Shown here: in pieces, positions 1 through 7,710 of the stretch
Layout: every line of letters begins with the position of its first letter
Numbering within the stretch: the stretch's first letter is position 1
Assembly (NCBI GenBank): GCA_010014835.2
Contig: JAAAKB020000020.1
Coordinates: forward strand, 1,005,436-1,027,903
Source of the DNA: Apostichopus leukothele
Taxonomy: Eukaryota > Echinodermata > Holothuroidea > Aspidochirotida > Stichopodidae
Length of the DNA stretch: 22,468 bases
Direction: 5' to 3'
The notes under the pieces: model-generated
Database searches by the model: none
Seen by the model: the letters and a program-made list of their open reading frames with translations, nothing else
Told to the model about the DNA's origin: nothing
Program-made: the position numbers and the translations under genes

Positions 1-9
1 TTGGTGTGG

Positions 10-192
10 GTTTTGTAGAGGGTGAGGAAGAGGGGTATGTAGAGGGGTATGTAGAGGGGTATGTAGAGGGGTATATAGAGGGGTATGTAGAGAGGTATGT
101 AGACGGGTATGTAGAGGGTTATGTAGAGGGGTATGTAGAGGGATATGTAGAGGGGTATGTATAGGGTTATGAAGAGGGTTATGTAGAGGGGG
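10..192. repeat. 12-bp minisatellite (GTATGTAGAGGG)n
   Basis: About 13 to 15 head-to-tail copies of a 12-bp unit, GTATGTAGAGGG, with scattered substitutions such as GTATATAGAGGG and GTATGTATAGGG. The array runs close to the left edge of the window and stops sharply at about position 192. Nothing suggests that it is translated. Confidence 0.9.
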
Positions 193-614
193 ATTGTGTC
201 ACACCACGGTATCTACCTTCATCTACCTACTGATAAGAGCTTCATTCTCTGCTCCATGTGGTGCAACATTTACCTGCTTCTTAGGTCACCACAAAGCTCA
301 TTGCTTGACAGTAGCAGGACAGGTGGATGGTTTTCTGTTTCGGAGAGGGGCACCTCCACACAGACTTGTCTTTCAAGGCTTTTATAGTCAGGATAAATGG
401 TGAAAGTCCCTTCGCTAAATACAATTGAACTTCGCTGATGTTATAGTTAGTTGAATTCAATGGTCCTTTTCATATCTGTGGACCAGAGACCACAGTCTGT
501 AGAGACCTTGGAAGCATGATATCTCCAAGAATAAGAGATGTCTAAGAGGTTGTAGGTAACTACATCATTGAAAACGCAATGCAATTTTTGCGTATCTGTG
601 GTTTTATCACACAG
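193..614. other. Unassigned sequence upstream of the MULE exon
   Basis: No recognisable gene. Short open frames exist but none resembles a known protein, and no earlier MULE exon was recognised here. The stretch ends in the pyrimidine-rich acceptor (TTTTATCACACAG) of the next exon, so it probably belongs to an intron or to a decayed transposon body. Confidence 0.5.
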
Positions 615-873
615 GTGAAGGAGTTGGACCTATGGACAGCCTACACCTCCAAATACTCCACACAGACGTACATCCGTAAGATGATGTCCTTGCCCCTGCT
701 GCCATTAGGGCAGATTCGACCTCAGTTCAGCGTCCTCAAAGGTGAGGCAAGATCTGACCAACTGAAAGGATTTTGTGCCTATATGGAGACGACATGGATT
801 GAAGATGGACTTTGGGGACCGGAAGTCTGGTGCAAGTTAGATAGATCAATCCGCACCCATAAGGATATTGAAG
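615..873 (+). CDS. MULE transposase-like protein, penultimate exon (partial)
   Basis: Reads in phase from VKELDLWTAYTSKYSTQTYI, through RKMMSLPLLPLGQIRP and an AYMETTWIEDGLW segment, to RTHKDIE. This order (RK-x-MxLPLLP-x-xQIRP, then a Y-x-x-TTWI block, then a TxxDIEEWH block) is what I know from the C-terminal part of Mutator-like (MULE) transposases common in invertebrate genomes; the usual form of the last motif is NNDVEGWH. The acceptor is at 613-614 and the donor AAG|GTTTGT is at 874. Joining to the next exon across a phase-1 intron restores DIEEWHQ. The N-terminal zinc-binding region and the first catalytic acidic residues are missing and must lie off the left edge or be lost. The element may be a transposon remnant or a host gene derived from one. 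Assignment is by eye. Confidence 0.75.
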
Positions 874-974
874 GTTTGTTGAGATGATCTTGTTCTGGGT
901 TTTACTCTTGAAAATAACTTCATGTAAAGCGAAATTTGTTTAACAACAACTGTCACTTTCACCTTTTCTTTCAG
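874..974 (+). other. Intron in the MULE-like gene
   Basis: A 101-bp phase-1 intron, GTTTGT...TTTCTTTCAG, interrupts the conserved DIE|EWH motif exactly. Removing it keeps the frame open and restores the motif, which is the main evidence for splicing. Confidence 0.7.
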
Positions 975-1243
975 AATGGCATCAGTCTTTAAGCAAGACA
1001 GCGGGAACAAATCCCCCATTCTCTGAGCTCCTGGCGACCCTTTACGATGTCAGCAGTCTTGCCAACAATCAAGTTCACCTCGTGTCTGAGAGTCAGCTAC
1101 ATCTATTGCATAGACGTGCACATAAGACTGTGCAGTCCAGGCTGGCCAAGTACTGGGAGGAATATGAGGCAGGAGACAGATCCACTGACGTGTCGCTATC
1201 GGCATGTGCAAAGCTACTTGGGAATGTTGATATCCATGGATGA
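975..1243 (+). CDS. MULE transposase-like protein, last exon
   Basis: The acceptor TTTCTTTCAG ends at 974. With the single base carried over from the previous exon, the frame reads EEWHQSLSKTAGTNPPFSEL, then LLATLYDVSSLANNQVHLVS, a basic helix (LLHRRAHKTVQSRLAKYWEE) and ACAKLLGNVDIHG, ending at TGA 1241-1243. A helical, arginine-rich tail after the WH motif, with a KYWEEYEAG-like segment, is typical of this MULE lineage. The frame is intact across both exons, so it decayed recently or is still under constraint. No terminal inverted repeat could be assigned, because the element's ends are not obvious here. Confidence 0.72.
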
Positions 1244-2208
1244 GAGACCTACCGTACTCAAAGATGACACTTACCAACCCCCCTGCCCCACTCCATCCCT
1301 CACTACAACCCCCCCCCCTCAAAGAAGAATAAAAGACCTTGCAAAATACATAGGTCTACAAACATTTCTGTTGCGAGTAAATTGTTTGCCCATGTACTTT
1401 ACATCAATTGTAAATGAAAAATTGCAATTCCATAGCATAAGGAAAAGACACACTTCAAGGGATATTCCGGTGGCTGCAGTTGACTGCCTAGTAAAACCTC
1501 CTAGCATTTTGTATGTCAAAGAATTTGTCAAATTTGGGAGTATTTCTGTGTATCTGGGAAGTGGCAACAGCAGTGTAAATGATGTCATCACATCATTTCA
1601 GCTGAAAATGTTTTGTTTTGCTTTATAATATTTAACTCATTCATTTATTGACAGAGGAATTTGATTATCCTTTAAATAAACAATCATCTTCATCAGCTGT
1701 GGAACAAAAGGGAGTGGGGAGGGGGAGGGTAGAGGGGGGGTCAAGGCATGTACACCATGTCAAACCTACAAAAAAGGTATTAGCACAACCTTGTGAGTTA
1801 GACCTAATTCATAGTCTAAAAAGGCCTCAGAATGCCCAAGTTCACATTTAATATTTGACATTATTTCTGGGCAATTTGACCAGACCCCCCTCTACTTCGG
1901 AGTAAGCTTCAATAACCCCAGGGTCCCACCCCCTCCCTTTTGAAATCCTGCATCTGTTCCTGTTCATACATTATCTACGGAAGAGATTTATGTACTTTGC
2001 GTGAGCTGTGTTTATACGTCGTCATCCTTCCATCAATGGTAAATGGTTTTGCCTTTTTTATCTCCTTATCTCATCTGCAGCTTCTAAATTCTCATTTTAC
2101 TAGGATGCAAGAAATATTTTCTTTCTTGTCAGTCTCCTGGACAGTCTTTACAAACTCCTCTATTATAATTTGGTTTCCGTAAATGTTTTTTTTTTCTCTT
2201 TTAAAAGA
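1244..2208. other. Unassigned sequence with a G-rich stretch
   Basis: No convincing gene. It holds a run of C around 1310-1319 and a G-rich stretch at 1710-1740 (runs of 4, 5, 3 and 7 G separated by 1 to 4 bases at 1716-1740) that fits a G-quadruplex on the + strand. The long frame across 1047-1628 is an out-of-phase extension of the MULE exon. Confidence 0.5.
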
Positions 2209-2292
2209 AGTTCCCAAGTGGGGATTGAACCAGGGACCTTGTGTTCCAAAATTATTTCTTTTTTTACAACTAGACCATTAGGTGGATTCTGC
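2209..2292 (-). repeat. tRNA-like sequence (tRNA pseudogene or SINE head)
   Basis: On the minus strand there is an A-box-like TGGTCTAGTTGT and, about 40 bp downstream, a B-box-like GGTTCAATCCC, spaced as in a tRNA. The T stem is mismatched (CCTGG against CCCAC), the anticodon region is replaced by an A-rich run, and the acceptor ends do not pair. A functional tRNA is therefore unlikely. An A-rich stretch follows the 3' side, which fits a decayed SINE head or tRNA pseudogene. Confidence 0.45.
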
Positions 2293-2683
2293 TTGCTTAA
2301 GAAATTTTAAAAGGGAAAAGAAAAAGATTTGATTATAGCAAGAAAGAATTTTGTCAGGAAATGAAAGCATTCAGCTACTTGTAATTGAACTAAACAATTT
2401 CCAATATCTAAACCCTTAATCTAATATTGAAAATTGCTGTACAAATTTTATACAAAGAAGAATCCATTTTTTTATTTTAATTCTACTTTTCAATCTCCTT
2501 TAAATCAAGAAATTAAATTTCAAGTATCAACTTGGTAAAAAGACAGTAGATTAAACCTGCCACCTTTGTAATAAGAAATAAACTTGTACTCTTTGAATGG
2601 GTGATATTTGAATATCATGATCATCTTTATCTAATTTTGCTACAGTATAGTTGTTTTTCACATGATTTTGCATTCACCAGTTT
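2293..2683. other. AT-rich sequence, nothing recognised
   Basis: AT-rich sequence without a gene, repeat or RNA structure that I can support. Confidence 0.4.
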
Positions 2684-2790
2684 ATCCTGGTATTTCACAA
2701 TATTTCCCCTGTGGTATTTACCAATATTTCCTGGCATTTCACAATATTTCCCCTGTGGTATTTACCAATGTTTTCTGGTATTTTCCATTA
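2684..2790. repeat. 22/44-bp tandem repeat
   Basis: The 22-bp motif GGTATTTCACAATATTTCCC alternates with a variant, GGTATTTACCAATATTTCCT, to give a 44-bp higher-order unit (CACAA at 2696 recurs at 2740). There are about 4.5 copies of the basic unit. Confidence 0.85.
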
Positions 2791-3981
2791 TTTCCTAATA
2801 ATGTAGTTGATTGTGATTGTGCAGTTGATTGTACTTTGGGTTTGAAACCTCTGAAAAATTCACAGAAAAGGTTGCATATCTATATATTTCTAAATAATTA
2901 TAAAAGCACCTTTGAGTATTTATTTTTGAGGTCAAATGGAAATTACCCATGTAAGTCATTCTATGCCTAATCACCAAGTAGTCCCCTGGTGACTAATTCC
3001 GACTTTGCCAGATTGCTAGTATGTACACAAAATTAAACAACAGAAAACTTAAGATCTGTAACCCAAGGGATGGGAAAGTTACAGCCCTCTGAAAGGTATT
3101 ACTTTTATTGAAAATGTTGCCACTGTGTTGTTCTTTTTTGCAGTTTTGGATACTAAAATGATGAGTTTGTGGGATTATTACTGGCCAAAGATTCAGAATC
3201 TGGTGTCAAAGTAGAAAATAGACTATTTTTTGTTTTGTTAAAGCGTCTAAATATCAACATTTTCACTTCCGGAAGTCATTTTTGCAAAAGTTCAGCGTCC
3301 CTTTGAAACCACTACCAAAAGTACCTTTATATTGCAACAAAGTATTATATTGCCATAGGGTTATCACCAATAGCAACCATGGCTTATTTTGAAACTCAGA
3401 AATTGTGGTATTAAACACTGGAATCCAAAGTTGATTCTACAGAAGGCCCTAAGATCCTGTGTCTAGTTACTCAGAGGATTGAAAGTTTGACCACAGAAGG
3501 ATACAGGTCTGTTCTATGTTTGCACAAAATTTCATTTACCTGATGAAACTCATTCATGGTTAGGTAACTTAGGTAAGAGGAGTAATATACTGTAGTAACA
3601 ATAAAGTTCCCACAGTGAAAATGTTGGTGTGAACTAAGTGACTGAAAACTTCCTGAGGGACTCTGACATATTTAAATGAATAATTTAAGTTCATTAGAAT
3701 ATTGCATTGAGATCCCACTGAACACATCAAAAATGAGTGCAATTCTGTACTCTTTCTGAGAAAGTTTCATATAAAATGATTGACTTTAACCTCACAAGTT
3801 TAACAGTCAAATGGATGCAACAGAAATGCCTTGACCACAATTAATATCCTTTCTGTAATATTGCCATTTTTAGGGTGGATAGCACTCATTTGAAATGTAA
3901 GTCACCCTGTCATGACATTTTCCAACTTTATTTTATATCAATAAGTGTCTGATTAATGATATCTATGTTTAATTCTCACAG
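2791..3981. other. Unassigned AT-rich sequence
   Basis: No convincing coding region. The only motif worth noting is a perfect 12-bp palindrome ACTTCCGGAAGT at 3265-3276, which contains two opposed ETS-type GGAA cores. It may be intron of the exon series that follows. Confidence 0.4.
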
Positions 3982-4127
3982 GTCATTGCCAGAAATACTT
4001 TGCAGTGCATGGTGGGAACACAGCTAGTGTGGCAAGGCAGTCTACACTATCAGTAATGGAGGCAGGTGGAGGAGGTGCTGAGGAGACCAAGCATCAGGCA
4101 GCTGGTACCTCACAATATACTCATCAG
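3982..4127 (+). CDS. Candidate exon A of an unidentified gene (possibly 5' UTR)
   Basis: Bounded by AATTCTCACAG at its 5' side and CATCAG|GTAAAC at its 3' side, 146 bp. Only one frame is fully open: HCQKYFAVHGGNTASVARQS, followed by a Gly-rich VMEAGGGGAEETKHQAAGTS and QYTHQ. That frame, if carried into exon B, meets a stop after about 24 codons. The frame that would join exon B's best frame has a TAA inside this exon. Exon A may therefore be 5' untranslated, or the locus may be a pseudogene. I do not recognise the product. Confidence 0.3.
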
Positions 4128-4470
4128 GTAAACCATTTGTCACTGCCATATGTTTGTGTTTCATGAAAACACTGACATAAAAGAATGCGACTACATAAAT
4201 CGGTGGAGGTTAAAGGTCATTTGATGTCAAGAAAAGTCACAGTCTGGAAACCTTGTAAACATATGCATAACTGCAAAAGTGAAGTTTTGGTGAACCTCAT
4301 ATTTGCCATTTAGTTTCATAATTGAAATGCAAACTGAAACAATTCTTGGCTAAAGCAATGATTGGGACAATAACGTTTGCATTTCATCAGTGTATATACA
4401 GCATGACTATCACTGCAGTAGGTCACTGAACAAGTCTAACTGATCAAATCAAATTTCTTCTTTGACTCAG

Positions 4471-4621
4471 GATGGTCATCTTTGTACTAAAAGAAGACAA
4501 CCAAGAAGCTTTGCAACTTCCACACTGGAAAATCACAATCAATGACACCCAGAGCTTGTTTGTGTCGAAGGCTTCACAGATTACGCTGCAGGGAGTTGGA
4601 ATTGATGGCACCAAATTACTG
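4471..4621 (+). CDS. Candidate exon B of an unidentified gene
   Basis: Acceptor TTTGACTCAG ends at 4470 and donor CTG|GTAAGA begins at 4622. The frame starting at ATG 4472 is open for all 50 codons: MVIFVLKEDNQEALQLPHWK, ITINDTQSLFVSKASQITLQ, GVGIDGTKLL. After splicing from exon A, the ATG has A at -3 and G at +4, a good animal start context. The arrangement of a short beta strand, then FVSKASQ, then GTKLL, loosely recalls BEN domains, but this is a guess. No relative could be named with confidence. Confidence 0.35.
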
Positions 4622-5386
4622 GTAAGATTGATCTTCTTAAAACAGGTGATGATACATTCTTTTTTTCTTTGCTCAAATTAAGTCATGAACCAACCAATAA
4701 GTATCATTAAGGGTACATCCATGTATCATGATACTCTGTGGCAATTAGACTTTACAGCAATCTAACATGAATCTATGACTAAAATGAGCAGTATTTCAGT
4801 AAGATGTTCATCATCCCTGTTTGTTTAAGCAATAACCAATTTGAGCTCCATTCTGCAAAATAATTTATTATCAATTTGCCAATAACCCATTACTCTCTGA
4901 AAATGTTCAACAGTAAATACTCTGAAGTCGTGCAAAGAGGATCACAACTAAACATATCTGTTATATTTATAAACAAGTTTGTGACATCGTTGGCTTGTCT
5001 GAAAGTCTAATATTTTCTATTTTAATGTGTTATATATATAGTTTGAATACACATAAAACATTCAAATTTGAAGGTTGCTCCTTACTCATCATATTACAGT
5101 GGCTAAGACACATTTCATCTTGGTAGGCCCAAGATAGCATATTTTTCTTATTTTCTGTTCTGAGCCACAAAACCAACACAACTCTAAATTAATATTTTTA
5201 ATAGGGAATAATTTAGTGAAGGCCCTGAATGTTGCCCTTATAAAACACTATGTGTTCCTGTGTAAAAAAAACACTGATATGCATTGTTGCAGTTGTATAA
5301 TGATGTGACCATTTTGCATAGTAATTTGCAATGGCGTACCGGATAAATTATTCCCTGCTTATGACTATATCCTTCCATTTACACAG

Positions 5387-5458
5387 ACATCTTTCTTCCT
5401 CCGACTGAGGTTAAGAGGTTCAAGGAAAGAATCTCCGATGAGCTCGAGGCAACCATCC
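5387..5458 (+). CDS. Candidate exon C of an unidentified gene
   Basis: Acceptor CATTTACACAG and donor ATCC|GTAAGT bound 72 bp. In phase with exon B it reads TSFFLRLRLRGSRKESPMSS and RQPS. An overlapping frame reads IFLPPTEVKRFKERISDELE and ATI, which looks more protein-like and continues cleanly into exon D, but has no open partner in exon B. The conflict of phases lowers confidence that all four exons form one message. Confidence 0.3.
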
Positions 5459-5984
5459 GTAAGTACACAACAATTAAGTCAAGCAGAAATATATGTACCT
5501 TTTGAATCTAACTTGTTACCCCATATGAACACTACAGAAAATGACAGCCTGTTAATTGGTAATTGTGAATCGAGGTGTAACTTAGCATCTCGCACTGTCA
5601 AGTTCTTTGTCAGAGGATAATGTGATGTCCATCTCACTGACGTCGCTCATGGTTTAGAAGAAAAGTACATTAGTGACGTCACAATCCTGTTTGTGCTGTT
5701 CTTTCTTTGTGGGGGTTGTGTTCATTTATAAATGTCTATTTCTCCCCTCAATCTGTAGTCATGAGATGAAAGTATACATTGGTGTTGTTTTGTATTTCTT
5801 CAAGTTATCTATGATACATGGGCTATTTGAGAGCTACAAGATTTGGGCTATTCGTTGAATGATTTTAGGGGAATATGTCCAACTTTGGCATTTAACCTAG
5901 TTAAGGGTCTGGGGGCGAGGAACAAATTTGTCAAACTTTGCCAAGAAATCACTAATCCTTTTTGGCTTTCTGGTTTTCCTTCAG
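5459..5984. other. Probable intron or unassigned sequence
   Basis: Lies between candidate exons C and D. Short frames at 5438-5620 and 5673-5858 have no recognisable similarity. It contains TGACGTCAC at 5673-5681 and CTGACGTCGC nearby, CRE-like sequences of unknown relevance. Confidence 0.35.
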
Positions 5985-6091
5985 AAGCAACAGCTGCAAG
6001 GTTGACAGGACCAGGACAATGGAGATACTTTTTAAGAAAAAGTCGCCCAGGAGAGAACCTGGGCACGAAAACTAAACTACTAAACGACTGA
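5985..6091 (+). CDS. Candidate terminal exon D, partly from antisense U2-SINE
   Basis: Acceptor GGTTTTCCTTCAG ends at 5984. Joined to exon C in the IFLPPTEV frame it reads QATAARLTGPGQWRYFLRKS, RPGENLGTKTKLLND, stop at 6089-6091. In the other phase it stops after KQQLQG at 6003-6005. From about 6028 onward the exon is the reverse complement of the 3' tail of the U2-headed SINE, so the last 20 residues would be SINE-derived. This could be an exonised SINE end or a chance open frame. Confidence 0.25.
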
Positions 6092-6219
6092 TCCGCTCTC
6101 AACCCCAGTCCCCGTGCATCGAGACTGTGACTGTGTGATCATCGTCGGGTGTGTATCACCATTCCCCTCGAAAGGGAACAGATACTACACATGATCTTAG
6201 CCAAAGGCCGAGAAGCGAT
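6028..6219 (-). mobile_element. SINE with a U2 snRNA-derived head, copy 1
   Basis: Read on the minus strand from 6219, the element opens with ATCGCTTCTCGGCCTTTGGC, TAAGATCATG and TGTAGTATCTGTTC. This is the 5' end of U2 snRNA (one T shorter in the CTTTTGG run), including the branch-site-pairing GTAGTA. After about 45 nt the sequence leaves U2 completely. A body of about 100 nt follows, then a tail (TTTTCGTGCCCAGGTTCTCT, CCTGGGCGACTTTTTCTTAA). The second copy at 16185-16383 has the same head, body and tail order, which shows that this is a repeat family and not a U2 gene. It lacks the U2 Sm site and 3' hairpins. SINEs with snRNA-derived heads are a known but uncommon class. No clear target-site duplication was seen. 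Confidence 0.85.
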
Positions 6220-6333
6220 CATTCTATAGCCTGATCACTTAAGAGTCAATTAACTTTAAGTTCATCTAAAGTTTAGTACAGTCTTTATATGTAACCGGCA
6301 AACCATAAAGCTGAACTAATCTTGAGAGTGAAT

Positions 6334-6380
6334 AAATAACTTGGTTTTCGTGCCCAGGCTCACTCTTTTCTTTAAAGAAC
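6334..6380 (+). mobile_element. Solo tail of the U2-headed SINE (opposite orientation)
   Basis: AAATAACTTGGTTTTCGTGC, then CCAGGCTCACTCTTTTCTTT and AAAG, closely match the 3' tail of both U2-SINE copies (copy 2 reads AAGTTATTTGGTTTTCTCGC, CCAGGTTCTT). It lies on the + strand, head to head with copy 1 and 115 bp from its 5' end, without a U2 head. A 5'-truncated insertion, or the 3' end of the LINE that mobilises the SINE, would both explain it. Confidence 0.6.
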
Positions 6381-6750
6381 ACATATCTCTCGCATTAAAT
6401 CAAGGTGTATAATTTTGGGAATTTCTCAAACAGTGTTTTCGGTTAACCCAAACAACTTCAAATAGGGGGATCGCCTAAACGACGAACAAGGCCACATGGC
6501 ACTATTCCATGCAAAACAGATGGGTTCATGTACTTTGAACATGGGTACATCATATTGATGAGGAATTAATGCATGATTTGTATTCAACAAACAGATTGTT
6601 TCTAAGTTTCAGGTAGCCTGATTTCTGAAGAAAATCTTCACGACAGTTTCCTGATAGCGACTGTGTGATGAATCCCTGTACCTGCAAGTTTCCAGGCATT
6701 CTGCTACCAGTGCTTGTGTGTCTATTCTGACGTTTGTTAAAACGTACCCG
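6381..6750. other. Spacer before the 7SL locus
   Basis: No gene recognised. The open frame at 6550-6780 on the minus strand has no recognisable similarity and overlaps the repeated 7SL upstream region. Confidence 0.4.
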
Positions 6751-6908
6751 CTCACAAATTAACTCTTTCCTTCTTTTCATTGGTTCAAATTTAAGTTACG
6801 TGATGAATATTCATTTAAACTGTAGTTTTGTGGTTGTTATTATTTTATTTCTATGGCTAATTAAGCGACTGAGCGTTGTGGCGTGCGTTTGTAATCCAGC
6901 TACTCGGA
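6751..6908 (+). repeat. Upstream copy of the 7SL 5' region (truncated 7SL duplicate)
   Basis: A 158-bp unit (from TCACAAATTAACTCTTTCCT) that is repeated at 6911-7068. It contains the conserved upstream block (GATGAATATTCATTTA, GTGGTTGTTATTA.TTTATTT) and the first 44 nt of 7SL RNA (6867-6910, GAGCGTTGTGGCGTGCG to CTCGGAGG). It then breaks off where the next unit begins. Only the 5' strand of the Alu domain is present, so this copy cannot give SRP RNA. Confidence 0.85.
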
Positions 6909-6910
6909 GG

Positions 6911-7024
6911 TCACAAACGAACTCTTTCCTTTCATCATTGGTACAAATTTAAATTTCGGGATGAATATTCATTTAGAGGTATATTATGTGGTTGTTATTA
7001 CTTTATTTCCATAGCTTATTTATC
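6911..7024 (+). promoter_or_regulatory. Upstream promoter region of the 7SL RNA gene
   Basis: The sequence directly 5' of the RNA start is also conserved in the duplicated unit 158 bp upstream: GATGAATATTCATT at -66 and GTGGTTGTTATTACTTTATT at -37 to -18, followed by a TTATTTATC-like A/T box next to the start. Animal 7SL genes are transcribed by RNA polymerase III and need upstream as well as internal elements, so these shared blocks are the best promoter candidates. The exact start is inferred from alignment to the human RNA. Confidence 0.5.
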
Positions 7025-7325
7025 GACTGAGCGTTGTGGCGTGCGCTTGTAATCCAGCTACTTGGAGGTCGGAAGTGCTGGATTGTTTGAGTTCGAGACC
7101 ACTGAGGGTCGTTGATGCTATGGCGATCAGGCGTCCACGTTAAGTTCCGCATCAACATGGAATTCCGTACGGAGGTATGGCGTTCCAGGTTGTCTAAGGA
7201 GGGGCGAATCGGCCCAGGGCGGGAACGCAGCAGGCAAAAGTCCCCGTGTGGAACAGTAATGGGATTGCGCCAGTGAATAGCAGGCGGCCAGCAGCTCGGA
7301 CAATACAGCGAGACACGCTTCCTTT
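7025..7325 (+). ncRNA. RN7SL: 7SL (signal recognition particle) RNA
   Basis: Full-length match to animal SRP RNA, about 301 nt (human is about 300). The Alu domain begins GAGCGTTGTGGCGTGCGC, with TTGTAATCCAGCTACTTGGA. The S domain contains GCTATGGCGATCAGGCGTCC, TTAAGTTCCGCATCAACATG and helix 6. Helix 6 pairs CCGTAC with GTATGG around a GGAG tetraloop, the SRP19-binding loop. Helix 8 and the SRP54-binding region follow (GCAGCAGGCAAAAGTCCCCG, GGGATTGCGCCAGTGAATAG), and the 3' strand closes with ACAGCGAGACACGC. A TTTT run at 7323-7326 is the expected polymerase III stop. Retained helices with a compensating wobble suggest a working gene, not a pseudogene. The RNA scaffolds the SRP that directs secretory proteins to the ER. 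Confidence 0.95.
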
Positions 7326-7326
7326 T
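7323..7326 (+). terminator. Pol III T-run terminator of 7SL
   Basis: A TTTT run directly follows the closing strand of the Alu domain, where RNA polymerase III is expected to stop. TTTT recurs at 7332-7335 as a possible backup. Confidence 0.7.
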
Positions 7327-7493
7327 GCATATATTTTCTCTCTTATTTTCACGTTTTGCAGGAACAAAGATGTCTTTATTCTTATTTTAGGTGAACAAAT
7401 TGATAAAAGATAACCTTCAATGAACTGTTTCTTAAATTATGTCAAACTCTTATTCAACACGACTTGATTCAAATATCTTATTACGTCACACTA

Positions 7494-7710
7494 CCCAACC
7501 AAGTCTCCCCTTCCCAACCCACTCTCCCCTTCCCCTATCCAACCGACTGGCCCCTTCCCCTACCGAACCGACTCTCCCTTTTCCCTACCCAACCGACTCC
7601 CTCTTCCCCTACCTGGCTAACTCTCCCCTTCCCCTATCCAAACGACTCTCCCCTTCCCCTACCCAACCGACTTTCCCATTCCCCTACCTAACCGACCCGT
7701 CCCCCTCTCC
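7494..7710. repeat. 25-bp pyrimidine-rich minisatellite
   Basis: About 8.5 copies of a 25-bp unit of the form AACCGACTCTCCCCTTCCCC plus TACCC. AACCGACT recurs at 7541, 7566, 7591, 7640, 7665 and 7690. The + strand is almost purely pyrimidine. The complementary strand has GGGGAAGGGG blocks in every unit and could form triplex or quadruplex structures. Open frames through it (PFPYPTD repeats) result from the repeat composition. Confidence 0.9.

Noticed and set aside
1047-1628. 193-codon open frame on the + strand
   Set aside because: It overlaps the MULE exon in another phase and then runs into non-coding sequence; no known motif.
6028-6219. A genuine U2 snRNA gene
   Set aside because: Only the first 45 nt match U2; the Sm site and 3' stem-loops are missing, and a second copy shares the non-U2 body.
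7127-7330. Minus-strand open frame of 67 codons
   Set aside because: It lies wholly inside the 7SL RNA gene, on the opposite strand.
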